The notes under the pieces were generated by a model. It searched no databases. It was not told the DNA's origin and was given only the letters and a program-made list of their open reading frames with translations. A DNA stretch of 64,000 bases from Ancylomarina salipaludis (GTDB lineage Bacteria > Bacteroidota > Bacteroidia > Bacteroidales > Marinifilaceae): NCBI RefSeq assembly GCF_004122035.1, contig NZ_SAXA01000007.1, forward strand, positions 62,001 through 126,000, in the 5' to 3' direction. Position numbers and translations under genes: made by a program. This document shows positions 9,312 through 18,094 of this stretch, piece after piece. Each line of letters begins with the position of its first letter. Position 1 is the first letter of the stretch.

Positions 9312-9545
9312 GACATCCTTTTTTTTCGCTAAGATTACTCATTCGTGCTGAAAACAACTCTATCGAACCTTCTTAATCCTATAGAAAAGACAGATCATTC
9401 ATGATTAACTTCCATTAACAAAATCATTCTCTTTAGTTTCTAATCACATAGAATCACACCCGAATATCTCTACCCTTATTCATGTGGAATTACGCCCTAT
9501 TTTTATTACTTTCACATCAGATTATAAGCAGGTAAAACATATTCA

Positions 9546-11999
9546 ATGGCAAAAAAAAGAAATACGAAAGCAAAAACGATTGGGTTTAAAAAGCCATCTT
9601 TTCTAGTGGATGAACGCATTCGGTTCATTTTAGGAATTAGTTCAAGTTTATTCACAATATATCTTGGACTCGCATTTGTATCCTTCTTTTTTACAGGAGG
9701 TGCTGATCAATCCAAATTAGACATACAATTACTTGATTTACTCGTAAATTCGGGGATTCGGGTAGAAAACTGGACGGGTAAAACCGGTGCATTCCTTTCG
9801 AATCTCCTTATAAACAAAGGATTTGGGATAGCTGCCTGTTCCATTCTTTATGTTCTCACTGTTCTTTCAATCCGTTTATTTGGAATAAAAACACATTCGC
9901 TCAAAAAAAGCGTTCTCTACACCCTCCTTTTTAGTATTTGGTGCTCAGTTTTACTTGCCTTCCTTTTTGTTGATTCTGCAAGTACAAGTTTCTTATATCT
10001 GGGAGGAATTCATGGTTACTTCATTAGTGAGTGGTTGATCTCTCTTATCGGAAATGTGGGTACTCTTTTTGCTATTATCATTTGTTTTTTCACTCTGATC
10101 GCTTTTGGTTTCAACAATTCTGTTAGCAACATAAAGAAACTTTTTAAAAAGAAAGTTAAAGCGGAAATGAACGATTTGGAAGAAGACGACGACGCAGAAG
10201 AAGAAATTGAAAACGAAGCAACTTTTCAGGACGAGCTCCTTACAAACCCGAATCAAACTGAAGAAACACATTATCAACAATTTGACATTGAACTCGAAGA
10301 AGAATTCAATTCAGAATTTGAAGACGAGTTACCAATTGATGAAACCAATGAAATAGATCTTGATATTGAGTCTGATTTTGAACCAGCCCCTGAAACCAAT
10401 ACTCAGAAACCAGAAGATGATGATGTCGAATTAACCATTGAAACAACCCGAATAAGAGAAGAAAGTGTTTCAATCAATCATACTCCTATGGAGGATTTTG
10501 ATCCAACACTCGACCTTTCAAACTATAACTACCCGGGTCTCGATCTTTTGGAAGATCACCACATCAACAACTCTGAAGTAAGTAAAGAAGAGCTTGAAAG
10601 TAATAAAATCAAAATTGTTGATACGCTGCGCAATTATAAAATTGAGATTACTCAAATTAAAGCAACCATCGGCCCAACCGTAACCCTCTACGAGATTGTG
10701 CCGGCTCCTGGCGTGCGTATTTCAAAAATTAAGAATCTTGAAGATGATATTGCCTTAAGTTTAGCCGCTTTGGGTATTCGAATTATTGCACCAATTCCTG
10801 GCCGGGGGACCATTGGTATTGAGGTTCCAAACAGAACGCCGGAAATTGTTTCGATGAAAAACATCATCGCATCGAAAAAATTCCAGGAGTCAAAGCATGC
10901 TCTACCCGTAGCTTTGGGCAAAACCATTTCCAACGAAACCTATACACTTGATTTGGCAAAAATGCCTCACTTACTTGTTGCAGGTGCTACCGGACAAGGT
11001 AAATCGGTTGGTTTAAATGCGATTATTACCTCTTTACTTTATAAGAAGCATCCATCGCAACTTAAATTCGTCTTAATTGACCCTAAAAAGGTTGAATTAA
11101 ATATCTACTCAACCATTGAAAAGCATTTCCTGGCCAAACTTCCTGAAGAAGAAGAGGCTATTATTACTGATATTCATAAGGTAATTGCAACACTTAATTC
11201 TCTTTGTGTTGAAATGGATGCCCGTTACGATCTGCTGAAAAAAGCTCACGCGCGTAATATCATCGAATACAATAAAAAGTTTGTCACTCGCAAGCTAAAT
11301 CCTGAAAATGGACATCGCTACTTACCCTATATCGTTGTTATTATCGATGAGTTTGCCGATTTGATTATGACTGCCGGTAAGGAAGTTGAAACACCAATTG
11401 CCCGTATTGCACAGTTGGCACGTGCTATTGGTATACATATGATTATAGCTACCCAACGACCATCAACCAATATTATTACGGGTGTGATTAAGGCCAATTT
11501 CCCGGCACGAATCGCCTTTAAAGTAGCCTCAATGATTGATTCACGTACTATTCTTGATAGTCCCGGAGCCAATCAGCTTATTGGTCGGGGGGATATGCTG
11601 ATATCAGTGGGCAGCGATTTGGTTCGTGTGCAATGTGCTTTTGTTGATACACCAGAAGTTGAAGCTCTTACACAATACATTCAAAAACAACAAGCTTATC
11701 CATCTGCGCTGATGTTACCAGAGTTTGTAGCTGAAAGTTCAGAAAACACAGCAGATATTGATTTACAAAAACGGGATGCTCTTTTCGAAGAAGCGGCACG
11801 CTTAGTTGTGAGCTCACAACAAGGTTCAACTTCAGCAATTCAACGACGCTTCTCAATTGGTTACAACCGTGCAGGCCGAATTGTCGACCAGCTTGAAGCT
11901 GCCGGAATTGTAGGCCCTTTTGAAGGAAGTAAAGCCCGTCAGGTATTGGTTACTGATGAATATTCATTGGAAAAACTATTATCTCAGGTTTTAGCTTAA
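9546..11999 (+). CDS. ftsK: DNA translocase FtsK
   Basis: FtsK pumps chromosome termini through the closing septum and activates XerCD recombination at dif. This 817-aa protein has four or five N-terminal membrane helices (to about residue 195), an acidic linker (about 200-340), the motor alpha/beta domain with Walker A GATGQGKS near 480 and Walker B VVIIDEFADL near 600, and a C-terminal winged-helix gamma domain (RRFSIGYNRAGRI near 772) that reads KOPS. The linker is short and rich in Asp and Glu, unlike the Pro/Gln-rich linker of E. coli. It is followed by a LolA-like gene, as often in Bacteroidota. Confidence 0.96.
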   Translation: MAKKRNTKAKTIGFKKPSFLVDERIRFILGISSSLFTIYLGLAFVSFFFTGGADQSKLDIQLLDLLVNSGIRVENWTGKTGAFLSNLLINKGFGIAACSILYVLTVLSIRLFGIKTHSLKKSVLYTLLFSIWCSVLLAFLFVDSASTSFLYLGGIHGYFISEWLISLIGNVGTLFAIIICFFTLIAFGFNNSVSNIKKLFKKKVKAEMNDLEEDDDAEEEIENEATFQDELLTNPNQTEETHYQQFDIELEEEFNSEFEDELPIDETNEIDLDIESDFEPAPETNTQKPEDDDVELTIETTRIREESVSINHTPMEDFDPTLDLSNYNYPGLDLLEDHHINNSEVSKEELESNKIKIVDTLRNYKIEITQIKATIGPTVTLYEIVPAPGVRISKIKNLEDDIALSLAALGIRIIAPIPGRGTIGIEVPNRTPEIVSMKNIIASKKFQESKHALPVALGKTISNETYTLDLAKMPHLLVAGATGQGKSVGLNAIITSLLYKKHPSQLKFVLIDPKKVELNIYSTIEKHFLAKLPEEEEAIITDIHKVIATLNSLCVEMDARYDLLKKAHARNIIEYNKKFVTRKLNPENGHRYLPYIVVIIDEFADLIMTAGKEVETPIARIAQLARAIGIHMIIATQRPSTNIITGVIKANFPARIAFKVASMIDSRTILDSPGANQLIGRGDMLISVGSDLVRVQCAFVDTPEVEALTQYIQKQQAYPSALMLPEFVAESSENTADIDLQKRDALFEEAARLVVSSQQGSTSAIQRRFSIGYNRAGRIVDQLEAAGIVGPFEGSKARQVLVTDEYSLEKLLSQVLA

Positions 12000-12088
12000 A
12001 CTGGCATAATAATTGAATAAATCTTAAGCGTAAAAAAAATATATAACAAGTTCTCAGTCTGATTTGAATCAGATATAAATTTTAAAGT

Positions 12089-12733
12089 ATGACGAAATAT
12101 TTTTCACTTCTAATTATCACTCTTTTGAGCCTAAATCTTTCAGCTCAGGAAAATAAAGCCAAAACCATCTTAGATCAGGTTTCAGAAATAAATAAAAAAT
12201 ACAGCAGTATTAAAGCTGAATTTAGTTTCAAGATGGACAATGCTGAAGAAGATGTTCATGAAAATTCAGAAGGAAGTATTATTCTAAAAGGCAACAAGTA
12301 CCGCCTTTATTTAATGGATGTTTACACCTATTTTGATGGTAAAACCATCTACCAGCATTTAGTTGATGCTGAAGAGGTAAATATTAAAGAAGCCAGTGAA
12401 GAAGATGAAGAAAAAGGATTAAATCCGACAAAAATTTTCACCCTTTATGAAACAGGATTCAAATTCAGTTACGTTGAAGAACAGACAACTCCGGCTGGTG
12501 TTTTTCATGTGATCGATCTTTTCCCATTGGATAAAACAAGACCCTTTTCAAGAATTAGATTGCATATCGACACGAAAAGCTTAGAAATAAAATCCTTGGT
12601 ATCAATCGGAAAAGATGGTAACAATATTACGATCAAGATCAAGAAATTTGAACCGAACCTGGATTTTAAAGATTCTGATTTTGTCTTCGACCAAGCCGCT
12701 CATCCTGATGTGGAAGTTGTAGATATGAGATAA
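12089..12733 (+). CDS. LolA-like outer-membrane lipoprotein carrier
   Basis: This 214-aa periplasmic protein resembles LolA, which shuttles lipoproteins from the LolCDE complex to the outer membrane. A signal peptide ends near residue 19 (LNLSAQ). The mature part begins with the typical long helix AKTILDQVSEINKKYSSIKAEFSF, then a half-barrel of strands with GSIILKGNKYRLYL, which is the LolA pattern. The position directly behind ftsK is conserved in many Bacteroidota genomes. The family also includes carriers with other hydrophobic cargo, so the exact role is inferred. Confidence 0.82.
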   Translation: MTKYFSLLIITLLSLNLSAQENKAKTILDQVSEINKKYSSIKAEFSFKMDNAEEDVHENSEGSIILKGNKYRLYLMDVYTYFDGKTIYQHLVDAEEVNIKEASEEDEEKGLNPTKIFTLYETGFKFSYVEEQTTPAGVFHVIDLFPLDKTRPFSRIRLHIDTKSLEIKSLVSIGKDGNNITIKIKKFEPNLDFKDSDFVFDQAAHPDVEVVDMR

Positions 12734-12757
12734 TTGCATACAACAACATTTTTTTTC

Positions 12758-12792
12758 GAACTGCCCTTTTCTGTTTCAGATTAGGGCAGTTC
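12758..12792. other. Perfect 10-bp hairpin after the LolA-like gene
   Basis: GAACTGCCCT and AGGGCAGTTC are exact complements with a 15-nt loop. A T-run lies before rather than after the stem, so it is not a standard plus-strand terminator. It may still end the ftsK-lolA transcript or stabilise its 3' end. Confidence 0.5.
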
Positions 12793-12896
12793 CAGTTTAA
12801 AGGCATCTTATTTATTAAAAAGTAGAAATCTTCATCAAGCTATTTAACAAGCTCCCTACAAAAATTATTATCTTCGGGGACAAATTAAACACAACT

Positions 12897-14072
12897 ATGC
12901 GACATCTATTCATACTTTTTTTTCTTACTCTATTATTTGTTAACCCAACGAGTAAACTGCTGGCACAGGAAAACGCTGACAAAACTAAAATCAGTATTCT
13001 GACTTGTTCTCCCGGACTGGAACTCTACTCTCTTTTTGGACATTCGGCCATCCGAGTTCAAGATCCTGAAAGAAGAATGGATGTGGTTTTTAATTATGGG
13101 AATTTTGATTTTAACACACCTAATTTCTATGTGAAATTTATACGAGGGAAACTAAAATACAACCTTACCGCCAATCATTTCAGAGATTTCAAAGCTGCCT
13201 ATAAAAGAGATAAACGTTCGGTCGTAGAACAAGAGTTAAACTTAGATTCAATCTCAAAACAAAAACTAATACACGCCCTTTGGGAGAATTACAGACCAGA
13301 GAATCGCTATTACTCATACGACTTTCTATTCAACAACTGTTCAACTCTTATTCGTGATATTCTACCCCGGGAGGCCAGTAGTAAAATTGAATTTGAAAAT
13401 CCAAACCAGGAATCAAATCGAAGTTTCAGAGATTTGCTTAACCTTTATTTAAAACAGACGCCCTGGATTTACACAGGTATCCATTTGGTTTTAAGCCAAC
13501 CCTGCGATGCCAAAGCAACAAACTATAAGGAAATGTTTTTACCTGATATGCTTAAAGCGGGTTTCGATCATTGCCAGATCACCGTGGATAATCAAACAAA
13601 TAAACTGGTCCGAAAAGAAAATATAATTCTGAGTGAAACTGCTGTTCAACCAAAAACAGCCTGGTATTTACATCCAACCTTCATTTTTGGATTAATTGCA
13701 TTTATAGGTCTCATGCTAACACTAAGTTCTGTCAAAAATAAAAAACGATTTGTTTTACTCGACGTATTGGTTTTTGGCAGCACATCTCTGTTAGGCATCG
13801 TTATTTTATTCCTTTGGTTTTTCACCGATCATCAAGCTATGGGTCCCAATTGGAATATACTTTGGGCCTTACCAATTCATTTGCCTTTGCTCCCTGTCCT
13901 GTTTAAGAAAAATAGACCGACCTGGATCAAAAACTATTTCAAGTACCATTCAATCTTCCTGTTGATTTTTATAGCTGCATGGCCAATACTGCCACAAAGT
14001 TTGCCTTATACCATTTTACCTTTTGTGGTCTTAATTCTTATTCGATCAATTTTTAATGCAACCCGTTCCTAA
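12897..14072 (+). CDS. DUF4105 membrane protein
   Basis: This 391-aa protein has a signal peptide (to about residue 23), a periplasmic DUF4105 domain (about 30-190) and a C-terminal block of about five membrane helices (260-388). DUF4105 belongs to the papain/NlpC-like fold; the motif GLELYSLFGHSAIRVQD near residue 40 holds the conserved His, and YDFLFNNCSTLIRD near 140 holds the conserved Asn-Cys pair that would be the nucleophile site. A peptidase or amidase-like activity in the periplasm is therefore possible but unproven. It ends 21 bp before the thioesterase gene, so the two probably share a transcript. Confidence 0.85.
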   Translation: MRHLFILFFLTLLFVNPTSKLLAQENADKTKISILTCSPGLELYSLFGHSAIRVQDPERRMDVVFNYGNFDFNTPNFYVKFIRGKLKYNLTANHFRDFKAAYKRDKRSVVEQELNLDSISKQKLIHALWENYRPENRYYSYDFLFNNCSTLIRDILPREASSKIEFENPNQESNRSFRDLLNLYLKQTPWIYTGIHLVLSQPCDAKATNYKEMFLPDMLKAGFDHCQITVDNQTNKLVRKENIILSETAVQPKTAWYLHPTFIFGLIAFIGLMLTLSSVKNKKRFVLLDVLVFGSTSLLGIVILFLWFFTDHQAMGPNWNILWALPIHLPLLPVLFKKNRPTWIKNYFKYHSIFLLIFIAAWPILPQSLPYTILPFVVLILIRSIFNATRS

Positions 14073-14093
14073 CCCCTAATTGCTTTTTTTCAG

Positions 14094-14846
14094 ATGACAG
14101 ATTTGAGTATATACAGTCAGGAATTCACCATCGGATCTTTCGATACCGATTGGCATGGCAATGCTAAACTCACAAGTATTTGTAATTACTTACAGGAAAT
14201 TGCGGGCAATCATGTTGATCAGATCGGACAAGGTATGGATGATTTAAATCACGACAATCATGCCTGGGTCCTTTCGCGCATAAGAATTAAAATTAAACGC
14301 CCTGCAAAATGGAAAGAGACTATTCGAATAGAAACCTTTCCAACTGGTATTAAAAGTTTATTTGGGGCACGAGATTTTCGTATTTTCGATGCCGAAAATA
14401 AAATTATTGCCATAGCCAGTTCCTATTGGTTGGTTGTCGATCTGAACAGCCATCGTCCCATTCGTCCTCACGAGGTAGTAAAAAACATGCCGATTGGGAA
14501 TTACCCTGAGGTTTTTGAAAGAGAACTGGGCAAACTGGCCCCCTTATCATCTGATGCCGAACTTATCGAAGAAATAAAAATTCACTACTCAGATATTGAT
14601 ATCAACCGACATGTCAACAATGTGAAATATCTGAAATGGTTAATCGACGCAATTCCTGCTGAGACGCTAACTGAAAAACCCATTTCTGAATTGGAAATTA
14701 ATTTTCTTCACGAGCTTAAATTGGGTGAACAGATTCAGATTTTTCAGGAACAGGATGATGAATACCACTTGAGTTGCAAAATTACAAGTAAAACAACCGG
14801 CAAAGAAAATTGCCGTGCGAAAATCAGTCTTAACAATCTAAAATAA
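14094..14846 (+). CDS. Acyl-ACP thioesterase
   Basis: This 250-aa protein is a FatA/FatB-type acyl-ACP thioesterase that frees fatty acids from acyl carrier protein. Two hotdog domains are visible. The first starts with YSQEFTIGSFDTDWHGNAKLTSICNYLQEIAGNH; the Asp-rich YS.DID.NRHVNNVKYL motif at about 163-178 holds the Asn and His residues conserved in this family. Length fits the bacterial members (about 245-250 aa). It follows the DUF4105 gene closely and is followed by a small hairpin. Substrate chain length cannot be read from sequence. Confidence 0.88.
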   Translation: MTDLSIYSQEFTIGSFDTDWHGNAKLTSICNYLQEIAGNHVDQIGQGMDDLNHDNHAWVLSRIRIKIKRPAKWKETIRIETFPTGIKSLFGARDFRIFDAENKIIAIASSYWLVVDLNSHRPIRPHEVVKNMPIGNYPEVFERELGKLAPLSSDAELIEEIKIHYSDIDINRHVNNVKYLKWLIDAIPAETLTEKPISELEINFLHELKLGEQIQIFQEQDDEYHLSCKITSKTTGKENCRAKISLNNLK

Positions 14847-14873
14847 AAGGCTGACCACAAACGGTCAACCTTT
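14846..14873 (+). terminator. Hairpin after the thioesterase gene
   Basis: AAAGGCTGACC pairs with GGTCAACCTTT (one mismatch) around a 6-nt loop directly at the stop codon. The T-run is short, so it is a weak terminator candidate. Confidence 0.5.
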
Positions 14874-14888
14874 AATTACATACTATTT

Positions 14889-15437
14889 ATGGATCAATTA
14901 ATCTACAGTTTTGAACTTGCTTTTAAGCATTTATGCCAGTTCTCGAATCTTCAACAAATTCTTTTTCTGATAATCTTTGGCATCTTTTTTAGCCTAAAGG
15001 ACTGGAGAACCTATCTCCTGCTTCTATTGGCCCTTTGTTCTGGAAGTTTAGTGGGCTTATCGCTGTCCGTTTTTAAGGCAGTAAATCTAAATCATTCTAC
15101 CATTCACTTGCTGGCCATTATCAGTCTTTCAATCGTCTCCTTACATGCCATTTTCAGTCATAAAATATCCGCAATACACTACAATATTTTTGTGATTATT
15201 GGCATCATGCAAGGTTTCGTATTGAGTTTACACTACAAAGCAGCACTTGGCTCGAGTTTCAAATTCATATCATACTTAGGCTATAATCTGGGAAGCTTCA
15301 CGGGCTTTTTAATCATCAGCTTTCTGAGTCTGCTCATTTGCACTCTTGTAATCAGCCTTTTCAGAACCGACAAGCATAAAATCTCATTGGTTCTGGCAGG
15401 TATTGGCTTAGGAGTCGCTTTGATGATGTATTTCTAA
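14889..15437 (+). CDS. HupE/UreJ-like membrane protein, divergent
   Basis: This 182-aa protein has six to seven hydrophobic helices and almost no soluble part. The course of the chain resembles the HupE/UreJ family, proposed Ni or Co permeases: an N-terminal FKHLCQ...ILFLI helix, a Lys-Asp-Trp turn, a FxxGSLVGLSLS helix, and NLGSFTG in the second half. Where typical Bacteroidota members carry a Tyr-Asp-His before the first helix, this one has Leu-Gln-Gln, so the metal-binding role may be lost. It is my reading of the pattern rather than a proven match. It lies 42 bp after the thioesterase and converges with cinA. Confidence 0.6.
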   Translation: MDQLIYSFELAFKHLCQFSNLQQILFLIIFGIFFSLKDWRTYLLLLLALCSGSLVGLSLSVFKAVNLNHSTIHLLAIISLSIVSLHAIFSHKISAIHYNIFVIIGIMQGFVLSLHYKAALGSSFKFISYLGYNLGSFTGFLIISFLSLLICTLVISLFRTDKHKISLVLAGIGLGVALMMYF

Positions 15438-15441
15438 TCCT

Positions 15442-16683
15442 CTATTCATTTAAAATGAGCTTTCTAAGCAGATTAAAACCTGCTTGGGAAGCCATTCTGA
15501 TATTACGCCCTCGTTCTTTTGAGAAAACAAATTTCTCAGAGATTACTTTGTCAGCTGAAGCTACAGCAATCCAAACGGTTCCCACTGGTTTCTCATCCGT
15601 TCCGCCATCGGGTCCGGCTATGCCTGATGTTGCAATAGCATAATCAGAACCAATAGCCTTGCTAGCCCCCGTCGCCATTTGTTCAACCACTTGCTGACTA
15701 ACCGCTCCAAATTCCTCCAAAGCATTTATATCTACACCCAAAACATTGGCTTTTACTTCGTTTGAATAAGCCACTACTGAGCCTTTAAAATAAGCTGAAC
15801 TTCCCGCCATTGCAGTAAGCATATGCGCCATATTTCCCCCGGTACATGATTCCGCCAAAGCCACTGTTTTTCGAGTATCCAAAAGAAGATTGGCAATCAC
15901 CTGCTCAATTTTCTCGTCATCAAAAGCAAAAATGCGTTCACCCAAAATGGTTTTCAAACCAGCGAGCTGCTCTTCGACAATAGCTTTTAATTCAGCCTCA
16001 TCATCTCCTACCAAGCTCATGCGTAAACGCACCACGCCTGGCGATGGCAAATAGGCCAATTTCACAACTGAAGGTAAATTCGCCTCCCAATCCTGCAACA
16101 TCTCTGCTAAAACCGATTCGCCCAAGCCTTGAACCATTACTGTTTGATGCAACACATGAGGACAATGAAACTCTGAACTCAATCTGGTTAACAATTCGGT
16201 TTGCATGATGTTTTTCATCTCGAAAGGTACGCCTGGCATCGAAATGACATGTTTGTTATCTCGGGAAAACCACATACAGGGCGCCGTTCCAAAATGATTA
16301 GGAATGATTCTTGCCCCCTGAGGAACAAGTGCCTGCTCGCGATTGAAGGCATTCATACCAATTTTATATCGGGCCAAGCGCTCTTCAATTTTTCCGTAAA
16401 GCTGATCGTCCTGAACCAATTCGCAGGCAAAATAATCGCTCAATGTTTTTTTTGTGATATCATCGTTGGTTGGCCCAAGGCCACCAGTCATCAAAATCAA
16501 GTCAACCCGAGACATAGCCTCTTCAACAGAGTTTACAATGGCTTCTTTAGTATCTGAAATACTCGTAATTCGATTTACCGAAATCCCTATGGCATTTAAT
16601 TCCTTAGACATCCAGGCTGAATTGGTATCCACAATCTGACCAATCAATATCTCATCACCAATGGTAATAATTTCTGCTTGCAT
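15442..16683 (-). CDS. cinA: CinA-like protein (nicotinamide-nucleotide amidohydrolase family)
   Basis: This 413-aa protein has the complete CinA build. Residues 1-165 are a molybdopterin-binding (MoaB/MogA-like) COG1058 domain with MTGGLGPTNDDITK near 63. The C-terminal domain (about 255-413) is the PncC nicotinamide mononucleotide deamidase with LAESCTGGN near 276 and the TSGIAGPDGG loop near 360. It recycles NMN, and in some bacteria it is induced with competence. It is read from the minus strand after an M48 protease gene, separated by a 7-bp tandem repeat array. The assignment is firm. Confidence 0.93.
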   Translation of the reverse strand: MQAEIITIGDEILIGQIVDTNSAWMSKELNAIGISVNRITSISDTKEAIVNSVEEAMSRVDLILMTGGLGPTNDDITKKTLSDYFACELVQDDQLYGKIEERLARYKIGMNAFNREQALVPQGARIIPNHFGTAPCMWFSRDNKHVISMPGVPFEMKNIMQTELLTRLSSEFHCPHVLHQTVMVQGLGESVLAEMLQDWEANLPSVVKLAYLPSPGVVRLRMSLVGDDEAELKAIVEEQLAGLKTILGERIFAFDDEKIEQVIANLLLDTRKTVALAESCTGGNMAHMLTAMAGSSAYFKGSVVAYSNEVKANVLGVDINALEEFGAVSQQVVEQMATGASKAIGSDYAIATSGIAGPDGGTDEKPVGTVWIAVASADKVISEKFVFSKERGRNIRMASQAGFNLLRKLILNE

Positions 16684-16731
16684 TATTTTAAAAATAAAAT
16701 TCGTTGTATCTGTTTTTGGGTTCTCAATTGC

Positions 16732-16787
16732 ATCCTTTATCCTTTATCCTTTATCCTTTATCCTTTATCCTTTATCCTTTATCCTTT
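16732..16787. repeat. Tandem heptamer array 1, (CCTTTAT)7
   Basis: Seven perfect copies of CCTTTAT (16734-16782) plus a partial eighth. On the minus strand, the direction of transcription, the unit reads ATAAAGG and repeats AAGGA every 7 nt. The array includes the last codons and the stop of the M48 protease gene (Lys-Gly-stop) and ends about 50 bp before the cinA start. A second array of the same unit is at 39076-39136. Confidence 0.95.
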
Positions 16788-18026
16788 TAGAGCATTCAAG
16801 CGCTGCAAAAGGGTTGGATGCGAATAATGGAAAAAGACATAAGCCGGGTGTGGTGTCAGATTGCTCAAAGAACTAACCGACAGTTTTTTCAAACCATTTC
16901 CCAAAGCCTCAGCGCTGTGATGTTCGGCCGCAAAAGCATCTGCTTCATATTCATTCTTTCTGGATAAAACATTCATGCCCAAACCTAAAAAGGTTGAAAT
17001 GGGTGAATACAAAATTCCAAAGGCAATTAATCCCAAATGGAAACTGTGATTTTCAGCTCCCAAAGCTTCAGATAAGCTGGCATTACCGATCAATAAAGAA
17101 AAGATGTAAAACATGGCACCCGTTTGCAGAAGACTCAAAATAATTGAACTCAGCGTGTGTTTCTTTTTATAATGACCTATTTCGTGAGCCAGAACAGCCA
17201 CAATTTCTTCCGTTGATAATTCATCAATCAAGGTATCGAACAGAACAATTCGTTTGCGTGAGCCCAAACCACTGAAATAGGCATTGCCCTTTGACGAACG
17301 TTTGGAACCATCCATCACATAAATATTATCGAGTTTAAACCCCACCTTTTTAGCAAGCTTACTAATCGCGGTATTTAATTCACCCTCTTCCAAAGGACTT
17401 TGTTTGTTGAAAAGCGGCACAATCAAAGACGAATAAAACATGCTCATAAATATCATAAACAGAGCGATCAATGCCCAAGCCATCCACCAAAAATTAACGG
17501 TAGTCAGTGTGTAAATCCAAATTATTAAAGCCAAAATACCACCACCTAAAACGGCAGTCAGCAAAGCGCCTTTAATTTTGTCCAGAATAAAGGTTTTTAA
17601 AGTGCTTCGATTGAAGCCATATTTTTCCTCAATTACAAAAGTCGAATAATAAGAAAACGGCAAACTGATTATGCTTGAGCCAAGCATGATTAGAGCAAAA
17701 AAGCTTAAAGCCAGAGCTATCGGATTTGAGAAATACTGTCGAACAAAATCATCTAACCAGGCAAAGCCACCACACACAATCATTAAAATGGTGATAACAA
17801 AGCCCAGAATGGACGACAACAAACCAATCCTGTTTTTATCCTTTTCATAGGCTTGCGACTGCGCATATTTTTCCTCATCATAGATCCCCTCGAGTTCTTT
17901 AGGTATGCTTGCACTCCAATTTTCTCTATTCAGGATATCCAGTGTTCGTTCCAATAGAAAATCGAGACTGAGAATAAGGAGGATAAGTGTAAGAATTAAA
18001 TCTGTTGACATAGTTGATGTGATCAT
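16779..18026 (-). CDS. M48 family zinc metalloprotease (Ste24-like)
   Basis: This 415-aa integral membrane protease resembles CAAX prenyl protease 1 (Ste24). The zinc site HEIGHYKKKH is near residue 280, with a third ligand Glu in the NEYEADAFA motif near 353. The N-terminal part (about 60-240) has four to five membrane helices and the FVIEEKYGFNRST loop typical of the family. In bacteria such proteins degrade damaged membrane or periplasmic proteins; prenyl substrates are not expected. The stop codon lies inside the heptamer array, so a change in repeat number could alter the last residues. The start at 18026 gives a plausible short N-terminal helix. Confidence 0.9.
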   Translation of the reverse strand: MITSTMSTDLILTLILLILSLDFLLERTLDILNRENWSASIPKELEGIYDEEKYAQSQAYEKDKNRIGLLSSILGFVITILMIVCGGFAWLDDFVRQYFSNPIALALSFFALIMLGSSIISLPFSYYSTFVIEEKYGFNRSTLKTFILDKIKGALLTAVLGGGILALIIWIYTLTTVNFWWMAWALIALFMIFMSMFYSSLIVPLFNKQSPLEEGELNTAISKLAKKVGFKLDNIYVMDGSKRSSKGNAYFSGLGSRKRIVLFDTLIDELSTEEIVAVLAHEIGHYKKKHTLSSIILSLLQTGAMFYIFSLLIGNASLSEALGAENHSFHLGLIAFGILYSPISTFLGLGMNVLSRKNEYEADAFAAEHHSAEALGNGLKKLSVSSLSNLTPHPAYVFFHYSHPTLLQRLNALKG

Positions 18027-18094
18027 ATTCGGTTTTAAATTTTTGGCTGTATAATTTTATCCGATAGAATCATGCAACAATTTTGATTCAATCA

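Noticed and set aside
16732-16787. CRISPR array
   Set aside because: The 7-bp units have no spacers, and no cas genes are in the window. The same holds for the array at 39076.
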